Assembly (NCBI RefSeq): GCF_001870735.1 | Contig: NZ_MORL01000021.1 | Coordinates: 1-64,000 of the forward strand | Source of the DNA: Arsenicibacter rosenii | Lineage (GTDB): Bacteria > Bacteroidota > Bacteroidia > Cytophagales > Spirosomataceae | Reading direction: 5' to 3' | DNA length: 64,000 bases | Shown: positions 44,287-53,599 of the stretch, one piece after another | Layout: every line of letters begins with the position of its first letter | Numbering within the stretch: the first letter of the stretch is position 1 | The notes under the pieces: generated by a model | Seen by the model: the letters and a program-made list of their open reading frames with translations, nothing else | What the model was told of the DNA's origin: nothing | Databases searched by the model: none | Program-made: the position numbers and the translations under genes

Positions 44287-45162
44287 TTAAAGGTTTGCAT
44301 CAATGCGTGCTTCCAGAACGCGTTGTAAATCTTTGGGAACTTCAGAAAGGAAGTCATATCCTGTCATGCGTTCAATGTCTTTTATACTGGTCAGATAGGC
44401 CGTCCAGGGCTTGTCGGCTGCGGTTTGCCGGTTTGGAATACTAACGGCAATGATACGGGTATTGGTCGATAGTCTGCTAATATCGTTTGAGCCGACAGGC
44501 AATACGACAATGATTTTCCAGAGAGTGGCCGGTACGGTTATTTTACCATCGGCAATCCTGGAGGTTTGGCCCCCTTCGCCTGTTCCGCCCGTTCCGTCGG
44601 TTCCGGCAATGATATAGAGTTCATTACCGGCGCTGACCAACTGGCGGGAATAATCCTCCAGGCTTTTCCATACTTCGCGGTTATGGCGGGGTGCTTCCGG
44701 CACGATGTTTGTCATCAGAAAGGTAGCGCTGTTGTCGGCAGGAGACCCGTCGCGGTCGTCTGACGGGCAAAGATGCCCGCGATCAAAACCGGAGTTGGTG
44801 TAGTCTGAGGTTTTAACCGCATACCAGCCTGCGGGTAAATCAGGGTCGGGCCGGAAGTCGTTACCTCGTTTGACATCGCCTTTCCAGGCCGCGCTCATAT
44901 GCCAGCTAACCCAGTTGGCGATAGCCCGTTTGCGGTTATACGACAGCGAATAAGCTGGTCTGGTAATGAGGTAATTATCCGGATTGCTGCTGCCGGCCTG
45001 ACTTGGATTGCCGAGGGCGAGGTTATCATCTTTTGTCGGAGCCGTATTATTGACTACCGTTTTGGGCGCACCCGGTAAGCACCCTTGCAGAGAAGCGGAT
45101 AAAATGATGAAAAGGCAAAACGTTGGCCAACGCATCAGGCAATTAGTTGACTTTCTAAGCAT
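44287..45162 (-). CDS. DNA/RNA non-specific endonuclease, lipoprotein
   Basis: Protein of 291 residues. A signal sequence ends in a lipobox (LSASLQGC, lipidated C28). The NUC-type nuclease domain has the catalytic DRGH (127-130) in the [16 protein letters not shown] segment, then [12 protein letters not shown] with the metal-binding asparagine N152. It cuts DNA and RNA in the periplasm or at the cell surface, probably for nutrient recovery. The start at 45162 or at the ATG at 45135 both give a signal. A serine/glycine-rich linker follows the lipobox. Confidence 0.9.
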   Translation of the reverse strand: MLRKSTNCLMRWPTFCLFIILSASLQGCLPGAPKTVVNNTAPTKDDNLALGNPSQAGSSNPDNYLITRPAYSLSYNRKRAIANWVSWHMSAAWKGDVKRGNDFRPDPDLPAGWYAVKTSDYTNSGFDRGHLCPSDDRDGSPADNSATFLMTNIVPEAPRHNREVWKSLEDYSRQLVSAGNELYIIAGTDGTGGTGEGGQTSRIADGKITVPATLWKIIVVLPVGSNDISRLSTNTRIIAVSIPNRQTAADKPWTAYLTSIKDIERMTGYDFLSEVPKDLQRVLEARIDANL

Positions 45163-45228
45163 ACTTCGTGAACTTTACGATGGAATTAACCGGACATAGC
45201 AAAAACGGTACGCCGGACCAAAAAACTT

Positions 45229-45256
45229 TTGTAAAATAACTGTATTTATACTTTTG
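45229..45256 (+). promoter_or_regulatory. Promoter abutting the start codon of the TMTC-like gene
   Basis: TTG at 45229-45231, a 17-bp spacer and TACTTTTG at 45249-45256. The assigned ATG is at 45258, so transcription would start at or inside the coding frame. Confidence 0.5.
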
Positions 45257-45257
45257 T

Positions 45258-47324
45258 ATGTCGAAAAAAAAACAACCGGCAGCGCCCAAGCCAACGATAC
45301 AGGCTGCACAAAGTAGCCGACCCACCAACACGGGCGGGCGCGCGGTTACGCCGACCCCAACACCGCCAAGACCAGTCTCCCGACCACAAATAAGTTCGAA
45401 CCGGTCAAATCGCTCTGCTTCTACATCGGTTGATTTACCCATCGAAAGCAGACCGGTGACGTGGTGGCCTCCATTACTTCTGGCAATCGTCGGTTTTGTT
45501 CTCTACATTAATACTTTTGGGCATGGCTACGCGCTTGACGATATCGCGGCTATTAGCCAGAACTTATTCGTAAAATCAGGACTAAAAGGGATTCCGGACC
45601 TGTTACGTACCGAATTCTGGCACTTCAGCAATATCTCTCTGGGTTATTATCGTCCGCTATCCCTGATTACGTTTGCTATTGAGCAAGAGTATTTCAAGGA
45701 TAATCCGGGGATTAGCCATCAGATAAATACGGGCTTGTATGCCCTGACAGGTCTGGTAATCGGCGTGTTGCTGCAAAAGTGGCTGGTATCACCCAAATCG
45801 TCAAACGTTAACAGCTCAAAGCGTCAGTCAGACGTACTGATGGCATTCCTGATCGGTCTGATCTTCATGGCACATCCGATCCATACCGAGATTGTGGCCA
45901 ACATCAAAGGCCGTGACGAAGTACTTAGCTTCCTGTTTATTTCCCTGATGTTGCTGGCACACTTCCGGTACCTGGAAACCAAACAGTGGGGCTGGATTGT
46001 CGCTGCCGGTATTTCCCTATACCTGGCCTTCCTGTCAAAAGAATCATCTATCGTGAGTCTGGGCCTGATTCCGGCTCAGCAATACTGGTTTGCCCGTCGT
46101 AACATCATTCAGTCACTGGCTGGCTTATGGCCATTCCTGATTGTGGCGGCGTTGTTTTTCTACCAGAAAAAAGTCATGATCGGTACACTGAGTGGTACGC
46201 CGCCGGTCGACTGGGCTAACTACCCGTATGCTATTGAGAAAACACAGGGTGCGACAACCTTTAAGTTTCTGATGTATTATCTCAAACTGCTGGTGCTGCC
46301 GCATCCGCTGGTATATGACTATTCATACAACGTTATTCCGTCGGGCCGTGGTGGTGATATTCTGGTATGGTTAGGCTTTCTGTCATTCCTGGCGCTGGTA
46401 TGGCTGGCGTGGAAAGGGTTTATAAAACGTACGTTGTGGGGCTTCGGACTTTACTGGTTCTTCGTAACGATGGCACCTGGTTTAGGCTTTATCTTTATGC
46501 GGGGTGGTATCCTGGCCGAACGTTTCCTGTATGCGGCTGTCATGGGCTTTGCCTTTGTGGCCGTGTGGGGTTTGCAAAAGCTGTTAGTGAAAGAGCAATC
46601 AACCAGTGAAGAGGTAGCCAAAAAACCATTCCTCGTACAATATGCACCCGTGATTGCCTTATTAGCGGTAGTTACGGGCCTGTATTCGTTCAAGACAGTA
46701 GAACGGAACCGCGACTGGAAAAACAACTTTGTGTTGTTTAATTCTGCTCTTCCATACGCACCAAGCAGCTGTCAGGTGCAGCGCCATGTGGCCAACGAAT
46801 GGATCGAAAAAGGGGTGAAGGACCGCACGAAAATTGACTCGGTGGCCGCTATTGTAAACAACCAGGCTAAGCTGGACTCAGTTTTGAAACTGATGAAAGG
46901 CAAAACCAGAGATCAGGTGATCCGCCAGGCACAGGCACTCGTTGACACAAACCAGAAACGGGCAAATCAACATGCACGCTGGGCGCTCGATCACCTGAAA
47001 GAAGCAACACAGATTTATCCGGGCTTTGGCGAAGCGTTCTTCTCAATGGCCTATGTCTTCCAGAGAATTACGCCTAACCGCGACTCGGCTGTTTATTACT
47101 ACAAGCAAACAATCCGTGCTGCTAACGCTTATGCTCCGGCATACAACAACCTTGGCGTAATTTATCAGAATGAGGGTAAAGTACAGCTTGCGTCGTACTA
47201 TTATAACCGGTCGATGCAGGTTAATCCGGCTTATCAGGATGGTAAAAATAACCATGCTAATCTGAAGCGTCTGACAGGGGTGGACGTAACATTCCTGCCT
47301 GATTCGGTACTGGCGAAAAATTAA
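45258..47324 (+). CDS. TMTC-like membrane glycosyltransferase with TPR repeats
   Basis: Protein of 688 residues. Residues 1-65 are Pro/Thr/Ser-rich and disordered. About ten membrane segments follow, with the GT-C hallmark acidic motif YALDDIAAIS near 95 and the loop HPIHTEIVANIKGRDEV, typical of the O-mannosyltransferase-like TMTC family. The C-terminal 150 residues hold TPR-like repeats (FGEAFFSMAYVFQ; NAYAPAYNNLGVIYQNEGK). It probably transfers a sugar from a polyprenyl donor to secreted proteins, facing the periplasm. The bacterial acceptor is unknown. Closed by a strong terminator. Confidence 0.85.
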   Translation: MSKKKQPAAPKPTIQAAQSSRPTNTGGRAVTPTPTPPRPVSRPQISSNRSNRSASTSVDLPIESRPVTWWPPLLLAIVGFVLYINTFGHGYALDDIAAISQNLFVKSGLKGIPDLLRTEFWHFSNISLGYYRPLSLITFAIEQEYFKDNPGISHQINTGLYALTGLVIGVLLQKWLVSPKSSNVNSSKRQSDVLMAFLIGLIFMAHPIHTEIVANIKGRDEVLSFLFISLMLLAHFRYLETKQWGWIVAAGISLYLAFLSKESSIVSLGLIPAQQYWFARRNIIQSLAGLWPFLIVAALFFYQKKVMIGTLSGTPPVDWANYPYAIEKTQGATTFKFLMYYLKLLVLPHPLVYDYSYNVIPSGRGGDILVWLGFLSFLALVWLAWKGFIKRTLWGFGLYWFFVTMAPGLGFIFMRGGILAERFLYAAVMGFAFVAVWGLQKLLVKEQSTSEEVAKKPFLVQYAPVIALLAVVTGLYSFKTVERNRDWKNNFVLFNSALPYAPSSCQVQRHVANEWIEKGVKDRTKIDSVAAIVNNQAKLDSVLKLMKGKTRDQVIRQAQALVDTNQKRANQHARWALDHLKEATQIYPGFGEAFFSMAYVFQRITPNRDSAVYYYKQTIRAANAYAPAYNNLGVIYQNEGKVQLASYYYNRSMQVNPAYQDGKNNHANLKRLTGVDVTFLPDSVLAKN

Positions 47325-47343
47325 TTAACACGATTTTTATCGG

Positions 47344-47376
47344 AGCGCAACAGGCACCGCCTGTTGCGCTTTTTTG
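47344..47376 (+). terminator. Intrinsic terminator after the TMTC-like gene
   Basis: AGCGCAACAGGC at 47344-47355 pairs with GCCTGTTGCGCT at 47359-47370, followed by TTTTTT. Confidence 0.92.
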
Positions 47377-47467
47377 CTATTACGAACATTTAATCATTTT
47401 TTTTGGTTAACCAACAATAATTGCCTGGAAGTGTTATATTTACGATGTACAGACATCCAGTCGGCCT

Positions 47468-48367
47468 ATGAAGAAAATCCTTTACTTTCTACTTTTGTCG
47501 GGATTCGCCTTGCCGGGACAGGGACAGAGTACGTCAGATTATTTTCCGGCACAACAACGCCGGCATATTTACGAGAAACTAGTCGCTAAATATGCTCCGC
47601 GGACAGACGAGTGGTATATCGGTACGGAAGGCTTCATCCGTACGGACCGGAGCAGCATTACCAATACATTTGCAGGTATTCTTTCTCCCCGCAACGTAAA
47701 TCAGGTTGGCTGGGGGCTACATATTGGCTATACGTATCGCCAGCAGTGGGGGGTCGAGGGCGGATTTGTCAGCTCGCCGGTCCATAACTCATTTGTCATT
47801 AACCGGCATCCTTTTCCAATTGCCTTACGTTATGACAGTGACAAATTTAATTTTATGGTGCGTGGAAAGCGGATGCTGTTACCAACCAGCAAAGTCGGTC
47901 TCCGGTCTGGCCTTTGGTTAACTGCCGAAGCCTGGCTGATGCCTAATCGGGGGCGTTCGGTAGATCGCTTTCTGGTGGATGGCCTGCGTTACCGTGATTT
48001 TCAGACGTCGCCTGATACCGTTATCATTCGCAGCATGACGTCTACAAATCTTCGCCCGACGGCTACTGTTCAGGTTGGTCTGGAATACAATGCCCGGCTG
48101 AGCGATCAGTGGTATGTCAGCGTCTACGGCCGCAGAGCCTGGGGATTCGGTAATGCCGTAACTACCGATATGACCTATCTGGATAATGGTTGGTCTACCC
48201 AAACATCGATGGTAAAGGGCGATGGACAGGGATACAGCTTCGGGGTTTCACTGCGCTTTGTATATGCCCAGCGCTATGCATCACTGAACAATATCTTTAA
48301 ACTAAAAGGAAACAGTCCCCGTAAAAAGGGAATCGCTCTCGTGGAAACGAAAAGCGAGGATTTATAA
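47468..48367 (+). CDS. Outer membrane beta-barrel-like protein, 299 aa
   Basis: Exported protein with a signal peptide at 1-20 (LYFLLLSGFALPGQGQ). The rest alternates short hydrophobic strands with polar loops (GWGLHIGYTYRQQWGVEGGF; TATVQVGLEYNARLSDQWYVSVYG; YSFGVSLRFVYA). This is the pattern of a transmembrane beta-barrel, but no family is recognised. The C-terminal 30 residues are basic and probably lie outside the barrel. The gene has its own terminator, shared with the convergent DUF5694 gene. Confidence 0.7.
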   Translation: MKKILYFLLLSGFALPGQGQSTSDYFPAQQRRHIYEKLVAKYAPRTDEWYIGTEGFIRTDRSSITNTFAGILSPRNVNQVGWGLHIGYTYRQQWGVEGGFVSSPVHNSFVINRHPFPIALRYDSDKFNFMVRGKRMLLPTSKVGLRSGLWLTAEAWLMPNRGRSVDRFLVDGLRYRDFQTSPDTVIIRSMTSTNLRPTATVQVGLEYNARLSDQWYVSVYGRRAWGFGNAVTTDMTYLDNGWSTQTSMVKGDGQGYSFGVSLRFVYAQRYASLNNIFKLKGNSPRKKGIALVETKSEDL

Positions 48368-48383
48368 CGGAGTATAGCTTAAC

Positions 48384-48429
48384 AAAAAGTAAGGCGACAC
48401 AACCATTAGTTGTGCCGCCTTACTTTTTA
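48384..48429. terminator. Bidirectional intrinsic terminator
   Basis: AAAAAGTAAGGCGACACAAC at 48384-48403 pairs 19 of 20 with 48409-48428. A and T runs flank it on both sides, so it serves both convergent genes, and it includes the stop codon of the DUF5694 gene. Confidence 0.88.
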
Positions 48430-49494
48430 TTGATTATTGAGTGATTTAACCGTCACATTGGGCATAGCGGCCAGAATGTCAAGCATGATCCGGCGGTGAT
48501 TGGCCCCCACAGCCACGACCACCCGTTTGGCTCCGGCTTCGCGTGCCCGGTTTACGATATTCCGGCACATTCCTTCGTTGCGGAGCTGCCAGAAATGCAG
48601 CATCTCACTTACCTCTTTGGCCGGGTAGCCGGGGATATCCAGCATGTATTTACCACCGTAAAAGTTGGCAAGGTGCAGAAACTCGTCGCCTTCAGCAGAG
48701 TTCAGGAAGGCGGTCAATTTACCTTGCTTCCCGATTTCCGTTTCCTTTTTGTCGAGCTCCAGATAGCGCCCCATCATCTTTTTATAGCCAAGAACGGTTG
48801 CGCCGGCGGTGTCCAGAGACGTCAGGCTTTTTTCAAATTGGCGGAAGAGGGAATTCGATTTATCCCATGCTTTGTCCCACGGCGTATTGTAGGTCTGGCA
48901 ATCCATCGGTGTCATTTTCTGTACGCCCAGCTGCCGGGCTGCCGGATAAAAGATGGTTGTGTACTCACTGTTTGCACGCAGGCCAAGATTTTTGAGTGAA
49001 TCAACGGGCCCCAGTATCTTGTTGCAGGCTGCCAGTTCTTCGGGGCCAAGGACAGGCTTTGCTTTATGGATCAGATAGAGCTGGTAATTGGCATTGCTGA
49101 AGTCATGTTTGTAGAACAGGGCGTGGGCCAGCTTCATCCGGTCCTGATGAAAATTGGGGTGTTTGGCCAGCACCGCATATTGTTTCCGGATAAAGGCATC
49201 GAGATTTTTCGGAGCCGGATAACCCGCCTTTTTCAGGTTGTTCATGATTTTGTCGATGCCTTTCTGGTTCCAGTAGTCGGTCAGAACGTCGTAGTCGGCA
49301 GGTGACAGGCTTTCTGAGAAAATAAGGTCTGGCTTATAGGCTACCACGGTTGAAATGACGGGCTCAAATTTTTCGTACTGCGTGTAGTAATTATGCGATG
49401 TCCCGATCAGAAACACTTCCACAGGTTGGGCAGACTGGGCAAACGAGAGCAAGGTAGAGGTGGCCAGGAGTAAGGTTGTAATGAGCGTTTTCAT
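48427..49494 (-). CDS. Secreted DUF5694 (TraB-like) protein
   Basis: Protein of 355 residues with a signal peptide at 1-19 (cleavage near LSFAQ). The mature part starts VEVFLIGTSHNYYTQYEKFEP and ends with RNEGMCRNIVNRAREAGAKRVVVAVGANHR, the two motifs (GTxH and VGxxH) shared by TraB-like, EreA-like folds and assigned to DUF5694. The two histidines may form a metal or active site. Function unknown. It stands alone, next to a region rich in GACCAAC repeats. Confidence 0.82.
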   Translation of the reverse strand: MKTLITTLLLATSTLLSFAQSAQPVEVFLIGTSHNYYTQYEKFEPVISTVVAYKPDLIFSESLSPADYDVLTDYWNQKGIDKIMNNLKKAGYPAPKNLDAFIRKQYAVLAKHPNFHQDRMKLAHALFYKHDFSNANYQLYLIHKAKPVLGPEELAACNKILGPVDSLKNLGLRANSEYTTIFYPAARQLGVQKMTPMDCQTYNTPWDKAWDKSNSLFRQFEKSLTSLDTAGATVLGYKKMMGRYLELDKKETEIGKQGKLTAFLNSAEGDEFLHLANFYGGKYMLDIPGYPAKEVSEMLHFWQLRNEGMCRNIVNRAREAGAKRVVVAVGANHRRIMLDILAAMPNVTVKSLNNQ

Positions 49495-49602
49495 GGTCGT
49501 TGCGTTTTGTGCGTTGTGAGTTGATGGTGTAAAGTTGCACCCGCCTGATCACCTTCCACGAATCAATTCGACCAACCTGCCCGTCATGTCGGCTAACCCG
49601 TC

Positions 49603-49657
49603 AATAAAACGACCAACGCCCGGAAACAGGTAGTACCTGCTAACCGGGCGTTGGTCG
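49603..49657 (-). terminator. Hairpin terminator after cimA
   Basis: CGACCAACGCCCGG at 49610-49623 pairs with CCGGGCGTTGGTCG at 49644-49657 around a smaller CAGGT/ACCTG hairpin. On the minus strand TTTTATTG follows. GACCAAC or its complement occurs twice more nearby (49570-49576 and 49671-49678). Confidence 0.7.
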
Positions 49658-49744
49658 GTAAAATAGGGGTGTTGGTCGGAGATACGCTGTATCTCCCTTC
49701 CCCTGATTTCAGCGCAAGGGATAGATATGGGATAAAAAAATCAC

Positions 49745-51265
49745 TTAAATAGCCAGCAGGTTCAGCATTTTCTGCGTGGCTTTAATGGCCGATACGGTCT
49801 GATCGGAGTCGAGACCGCGCGTTTTTACCTCCTTGTCGTTTATGCTCCAGGTAATAATTGTCTCGCAGAGTGCGTCGGTTTTACCCCCTGGCGGAATCCG
49901 GACGGTATAGTCAGTCAGCATCGGCAAGGGCATTTTCAGCCGCTGGTAGATTTTTTTCAGCGCATTCATAAACGCATCGTACTGACCGTCGCCCTGCGCG
50001 TTTTCTTCATAAAGCTGTCCTTTAATCTGTACCTGCAACGTAGCGGACGGCCGCAGCCCTTTTGAGTGGGTCAACACATAATTGACAACCACTACTTTTT
50101 CTTCGATCGAGTTGCTGTCGAGAATGTCGGAAATGATGTACGGCAGGTCCTCCCGCGTTACCATTTCCTTACGGTCGCCGAGCTCGATAATCCGTTGCGT
50201 TACCTTTTTCAGGTCGGCCGCAGACAGCTTAATGCCCAGTTCCTGTAAGTTCTTCTCAATGTTGGCCTTACCGGATGTTTTGCCCAGCGCATACTTACGC
50301 GTCCGGCCGAAGCGTTCCGGCATCAGATCATTGAAGTAGAGGTTGTTTTTGTTGTCGCCGTCAGCATGAATACCAGCTGTCTGGGTAAAGACATTTTCGC
50401 CGACAACCGGTTTATTGGCCGGAATCCGGAAACCGGTAAAGGTTTCGACCAGTTTGCTGACCGAATAAAGCGATGTTTCAACAACCGACGTTTTCACCTC
50501 CGGCATAAAATCGTTCAGAGCCGCAATCGCCGAGGCCAGCGGGGCGTTACCTGCCCGTTCGCCCATGCCGTTGACCGTCAGATGCAGGCCATTGGCGCCT
50601 GCCCGGACCGCTTCCATGACATTGGCAATGCTCAGGTCGTAGTCGTTGTGGGCATGAAAATCGAAATGGCTGTTCGGATACCGGTCAACGATTGATTTAA
50701 TGAAGGTATACGTCTCATGCGGCGTCAGAACTCCCAGCGTATCGGGCAGTAAAACACGGTCGACCGGTTGCCGGGTCAGAAAATCCAGGAACTGAAAAAC
50801 GTAATCGGGTGAATTCCGCATACCGTTGCTCCAGTCTTCCAGATACACGTTGCAACGGATATCCTTCGAGCGGGCCAGGCTAATGACCTGTTCAATCTCC
50901 CGGAAGTGTTGTTCCGGCGTTTTCTTCAGCTGATGGATCAGGTGATTCATCGAGCCTTTAGTGAGCAGGTTCATCACCTTGGCTCCGGCATCGATCATCC
51001 AGTTAACGGAGGTGTCGCCATCAACAAAGGTCAGGACTTCAATCTTGTCAATGCAGCCGTTTTCCTGTGCCCAACGGGTAATTTTCTTCACCGCCTGAAA
51101 TTCGCCGTCCGACACACGGGCAGAGGCAACTTCCAGCCGGTCCACTTTCACTTCCTTCAGCAGCAATTGGGCAATTGTCAGCTTCTCAGAAGCAGAAAAA
51201 GACACCCCCGAGGTTTGTTCACCATCGCGGAGTGTCGTATCCATAATTTCGATAAGACGACTCAT
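49745..51265 (-). CDS. cimA: Citramalate/2-isopropylmalate synthase family, CimA-like
   Basis: Protein of 506 residues: a TIM-barrel synthase domain opening EIMDTTLRDGEQTSGVSFS, then a LeuA-type regulatory domain at the C-terminus (about 390-506, ending KATQKMLNLLAI). It resembles the Leptospira citramalate synthase more than typical LeuA: the pyruvate-pocket residues Leu, Leu and Tyr (L81, L104, Y144 of Leptospira CimA) fall at VLTFVDG, MNLLTKG and NVYLEDWSNG here. It would condense acetyl-CoA and pyruvate for isoleucine. LeuA activity cannot be excluded. The start is at 51265, because the longer frame translates a spacer repeat. Confidence 0.82.
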   Translation of the reverse strand: MSRLIEIMDTTLRDGEQTSGVSFSASEKLTIAQLLLKEVKVDRLEVASARVSDGEFQAVKKITRWAQENGCIDKIEVLTFVDGDTSVNWMIDAGAKVMNLLTKGSMNHLIHQLKKTPEQHFREIEQVISLARSKDIRCNVYLEDWSNGMRNSPDYVFQFLDFLTRQPVDRVLLPDTLGVLTPHETYTFIKSIVDRYPNSHFDFHAHNDYDLSIANVMEAVRAGANGLHLTVNGMGERAGNAPLASAIAALNDFMPEVKTSVVETSLYSVSKLVETFTGFRIPANKPVVGENVFTQTAGIHADGDNKNNLYFNDLMPERFGRTRKYALGKTSGKANIEKNLQELGIKLSAADLKKVTQRIIELGDRKEMVTREDLPYIISDILDSNSIEEKVVVVNYVLTHSKGLRPSATLQVQIKGQLYEENAQGDGQYDAFMNALKKIYQRLKMPLPMLTDYTVRIPPGGKTDALCETIITWSINDKEVKTRGLDSDQTVSAIKATQKMLNLLAI

Positions 51266-51269
51266 TAAT

Positions 51270-51348
51270 AAAGAGCGAAAGAATGAAAGAGCAAAAGAGT
51301 GAAAGAAAGAAAAAGACACTCTTTCTCTCTTTCACTCTTTCGCTCTTT
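51270..51348. repeat. Purine-rich inverted repeat between leuD and cimA
   Basis: Arms 51270-51301 and 51317-51348 are complementary at 29 of 32 positions, built from GAAAGAGC, GAATGAAA and GAAAGAGT units. Same design as the repeat at 12482-12553. It touches the leuD stop codon and ends 5 bp before the cimA start. Confidence 0.82.
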
Positions 51349-51943
51349 AGTACGGCCTTGCGGCTTCAAAAACAGCAATATCTTCCTTCAGTGACCGCAG
51401 GTAATCGATATCATCGAAACCATTGGTCATGTTGTGCTTTTTATAGCCATTGATCGCAAATGACTCCTGTTCGCCGGTTGGGACAATGGTGATCGTTTGC
51501 TCGGGGAGGTTCACTTCCAGTTCGGCCTTAGGGTCAGCTTCGATCGCAAGGAAAATTTTATCCAGAAACTCCGGGCTAACCTGTACCGGCAGAATGCCGA
51601 TGTTCAGGGAGTTGTTTTTGAAAATATCGGCGAAAAAGCTCGATACGACGCAACGGAAGCCGTAATCATAGATGGCCCAGGCCGCATGTTCGCGGCTTGA
51701 TCCGCTACCAAAGTTCTTACCGCCAACCAGAATTTTACCGCTGTAGATCGGGTTATTCAGGATAAAATCTTCTTTTGGTGTTCCGTCGGCATTATAGCGC
51801 CAGTCCCGGAACAGATTGTCGCCAAAACCCTTACGCTCCGTTGCTTTCAGGAACCGCGCAGGAATAATCTGGTCAGTATCAACGTTTTCGATCGGCATCG
51901 GCACCGCCGAGCTTTTCAATATGGTGAATTTATCGTAAGCCAT
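51347..51943 (-). CDS. leuD: 3-isopropylmalate dehydratase small subunit
   Basis: Swivelling subunit of the isomerase in leucine synthesis, 198 residues. It has [16 protein letters not shown] near 20 and the [18 protein letters not shown] motif near 72-90, both typical. With LeuC it can also act on citramalate, so the operon may serve isoleucine as well as leucine. The start is MAYDKFTIL at 51943. The 27 upstream in-frame codons only translate a short tandem repeat spacer and are left out. Confidence 0.95.
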   Translation of the reverse strand: MAYDKFTILKSSAVPMPIENVDTDQIIPARFLKATERKGFGDNLFRDWRYNADGTPKEDFILNNPIYSGKILVGGKNFGSGSSREHAAWAIYDYGFRCVVSSFFADIFKNNSLNIGILPVQVSPEFLDKIFLAIEADPKAELEVNLPEQTITIVPTGEQESFAINGYKKHNMTNGFDDIDYLRSLKEDIAVFEAARPY

Positions 51944-51948
51944 GATAA

Positions 51949-52005
51949 AATGAATAATGAAAAATGTAGAATGAATAATGAGTAAGTAGAAGAATGATGA
52001 ATGTA
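51949..52005. repeat. A+T-rich spacer repeat between leuC and leuD
   Basis: AATGAATAATGA occurs at 51949-51960 and 51970-51981 (21-bp period), followed by further degenerate GAATGATGAATG units. It fills part of the leuC-leuD spacer. Confidence 0.6.
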
Positions 52006-52067
52006 TAAAGGGCGAACTAAGCAACAGCTTGCTGACGAATTATACACGTATCATTTTACCTTGTCCA

Positions 52068-53474
52068 TTATTCGGCAATCAGTTCCCGCGGGTCTGTAAC
52101 GACACCTGTAACGGCAGCGGCGGCCGCGACCAGCGGACTAGCCAGGAGCGTACGGGCGCCAGGGCCCTGACGACCTTCGAAGTTCCGGTTTGAGGTACTT
52201 ACCGCATACTTACCGGCCGGAATTTTGTCATCATTCATGGCCAGACACGCCGAACAACCCGGCTGACGCAGCTGGAAACCGGCGTCAGTCAGAATATCCA
52301 GAATGCCTTCTTCTTTAATCTGTGCTTCAACAATGTGCGAGCCAGGCACGAGCCATGCCGTTACGTTATCGGCTTTCTTACGGCCTTTTACGATAGAGGC
52401 AAAGGCGCGGAAGTCTTCGATCCGGCCGTTGGTGCAGCTGCCGAGGAATACGTAGTCGATTGGTTTGCCAATGATCGAGTCATTTTCAGCAAAGCCCATG
52501 TAGCTCAGTGACTTGGCATATGAGGCCGCGCCGTCGAGAACCTGGCTGGCGGTTGGGATATGGTTGGTAATACCCGTACCCAGCCCCGGGTTGGTTCCGT
52601 AGGTAATCTGAGGTTCAATGTTAGCCGCGTCGTAGACGTATTCGAGGTCGAATACCGCGCCGTCGTCGGTTTTCAGCGTCTGCCAGTAAGCAACGGCTTT
52701 GTCCCAGGCGTCGCCTTTCGGTGCCTGTTCGCGACCCTCAATGTAGGCCAGGGTTTTTTCGTCAGGAGCGACCATACCACCACGGGCGCCCATTTCGATA
52801 CTCATATTACAAACGGTCATCCGCCCTTCCATCGACAGGTTCCGGAATACATCCCCTGCAAATTCGATGAAGTAACCTGTCGCACCACTCGCCGAGATCT
52901 GCGAGATGATATAGAGCACCACGTCCTTGGCAACGACTCCTTTTTGTAGTGTGCCGTTCACGCTGATGCGCATTTTCTTTGGTTTCGGCTGCATAATACA
53001 CTGCGAGGCCAATACCATTTCAACTTCTGACGTACCAATACCAAAGGCAATGGCACCGAACGCTCCGTGTGTGGAGGTATGTGAGTCACCGCATACGATG
53101 GTCATGCCCGGCAGGGTAATGCCGTTTTCCGGCCCTACTACGTGAACGATACCGTTCTTCTGATGGCCCAGACCCCAGTGAGAGATGTTGTACTTAGCTG
53201 AATTTTTTTCCAGCGCGGCCAGCTGATTGGCCGAAAGCGGATCGGCTACCGGCAGGTGCTGGTTAATGGTCGGCGTATTGTGGTCAGCTGTGGCAAAAGT
53301 CCGCTCCGGATAAAGCACACCGATACCCCGGCTTTCAAGGCCAAGGAAGGCAACCGGGCTGGTAACTTCATGGATAAAGTGACGGTCGATGAACAGAACA
53401 TCGGGTCCGTCCTCGATTTTCCGGACAACGTGTGCGTCCCACACTTTGTCGAAAAGGGTAGTTGGGTTACTCAT
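52068..53474 (-). CDS. leuC: 3-isopropylmalate dehydratase large subunit
   Basis: Aconitase-type large subunit of 468 residues, family length. The [4Fe-4S] cysteines are visible in [18 protein letters not shown] and [10 protein letters not shown]. The opening [17 protein letters not shown] is the usual start, so 53474 is preferred to an ATG ten codons upstream. It works with LeuD, which lies downstream, and the operon order is leuC-leuD-cimA. leuB is not in the window. Confidence 0.96.
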   Translation of the reverse strand: MSNPTTLFDKVWDAHVVRKIEDGPDVLFIDRHFIHEVTSPVAFLGLESRGIGVLYPERTFATADHNTPTINQHLPVADPLSANQLAALEKNSAKYNISHWGLGHQKNGIVHVVGPENGITLPGMTIVCGDSHTSTHGAFGAIAFGIGTSEVEMVLASQCIMQPKPKKMRISVNGTLQKGVVAKDVVLYIISQISASGATGYFIEFAGDVFRNLSMEGRMTVCNMSIEMGARGGMVAPDEKTLAYIEGREQAPKGDAWDKAVAYWQTLKTDDGAVFDLEYVYDAANIEPQITYGTNPGLGTGITNHIPTASQVLDGAASYAKSLSYMGFAENDSIIGKPIDYVFLGSCTNGRIEDFRAFASIVKGRKKADNVTAWLVPGSHIVEAQIKEEGILDILTDAGFQLRQPGCSACLAMNDDKIPAGKYAVSTSNRNFEGRQGPGARTLLASPLVAAAAAVTGVVTDPRELIAE

Positions 53475-53599
53475 AGCGATCGGCAAATAATTCGTATAGG
53501 GCAAAGGTCAGAATTAATTGGACAATCGGCATCACGGTACGCGTTCAGTAAATAGCGATTTTGGTTCAAGAGTAATATTTGAGAGGGAAACGGTATTGC

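Noticed and set aside
51266-51319. Longer N-terminus for the cimA frame
   Set aside because: The extra residues (MSFSFFHSFALSFFRSLL) come from the purine-rich spacer repeat, and the family starts at MSRLIEIMDTTLRDG.
51944-52024. Longer N-terminus for leuD
   Set aside because: It translates the A+T-rich spacer repeat, and LeuD normally begins near MAYDKF.
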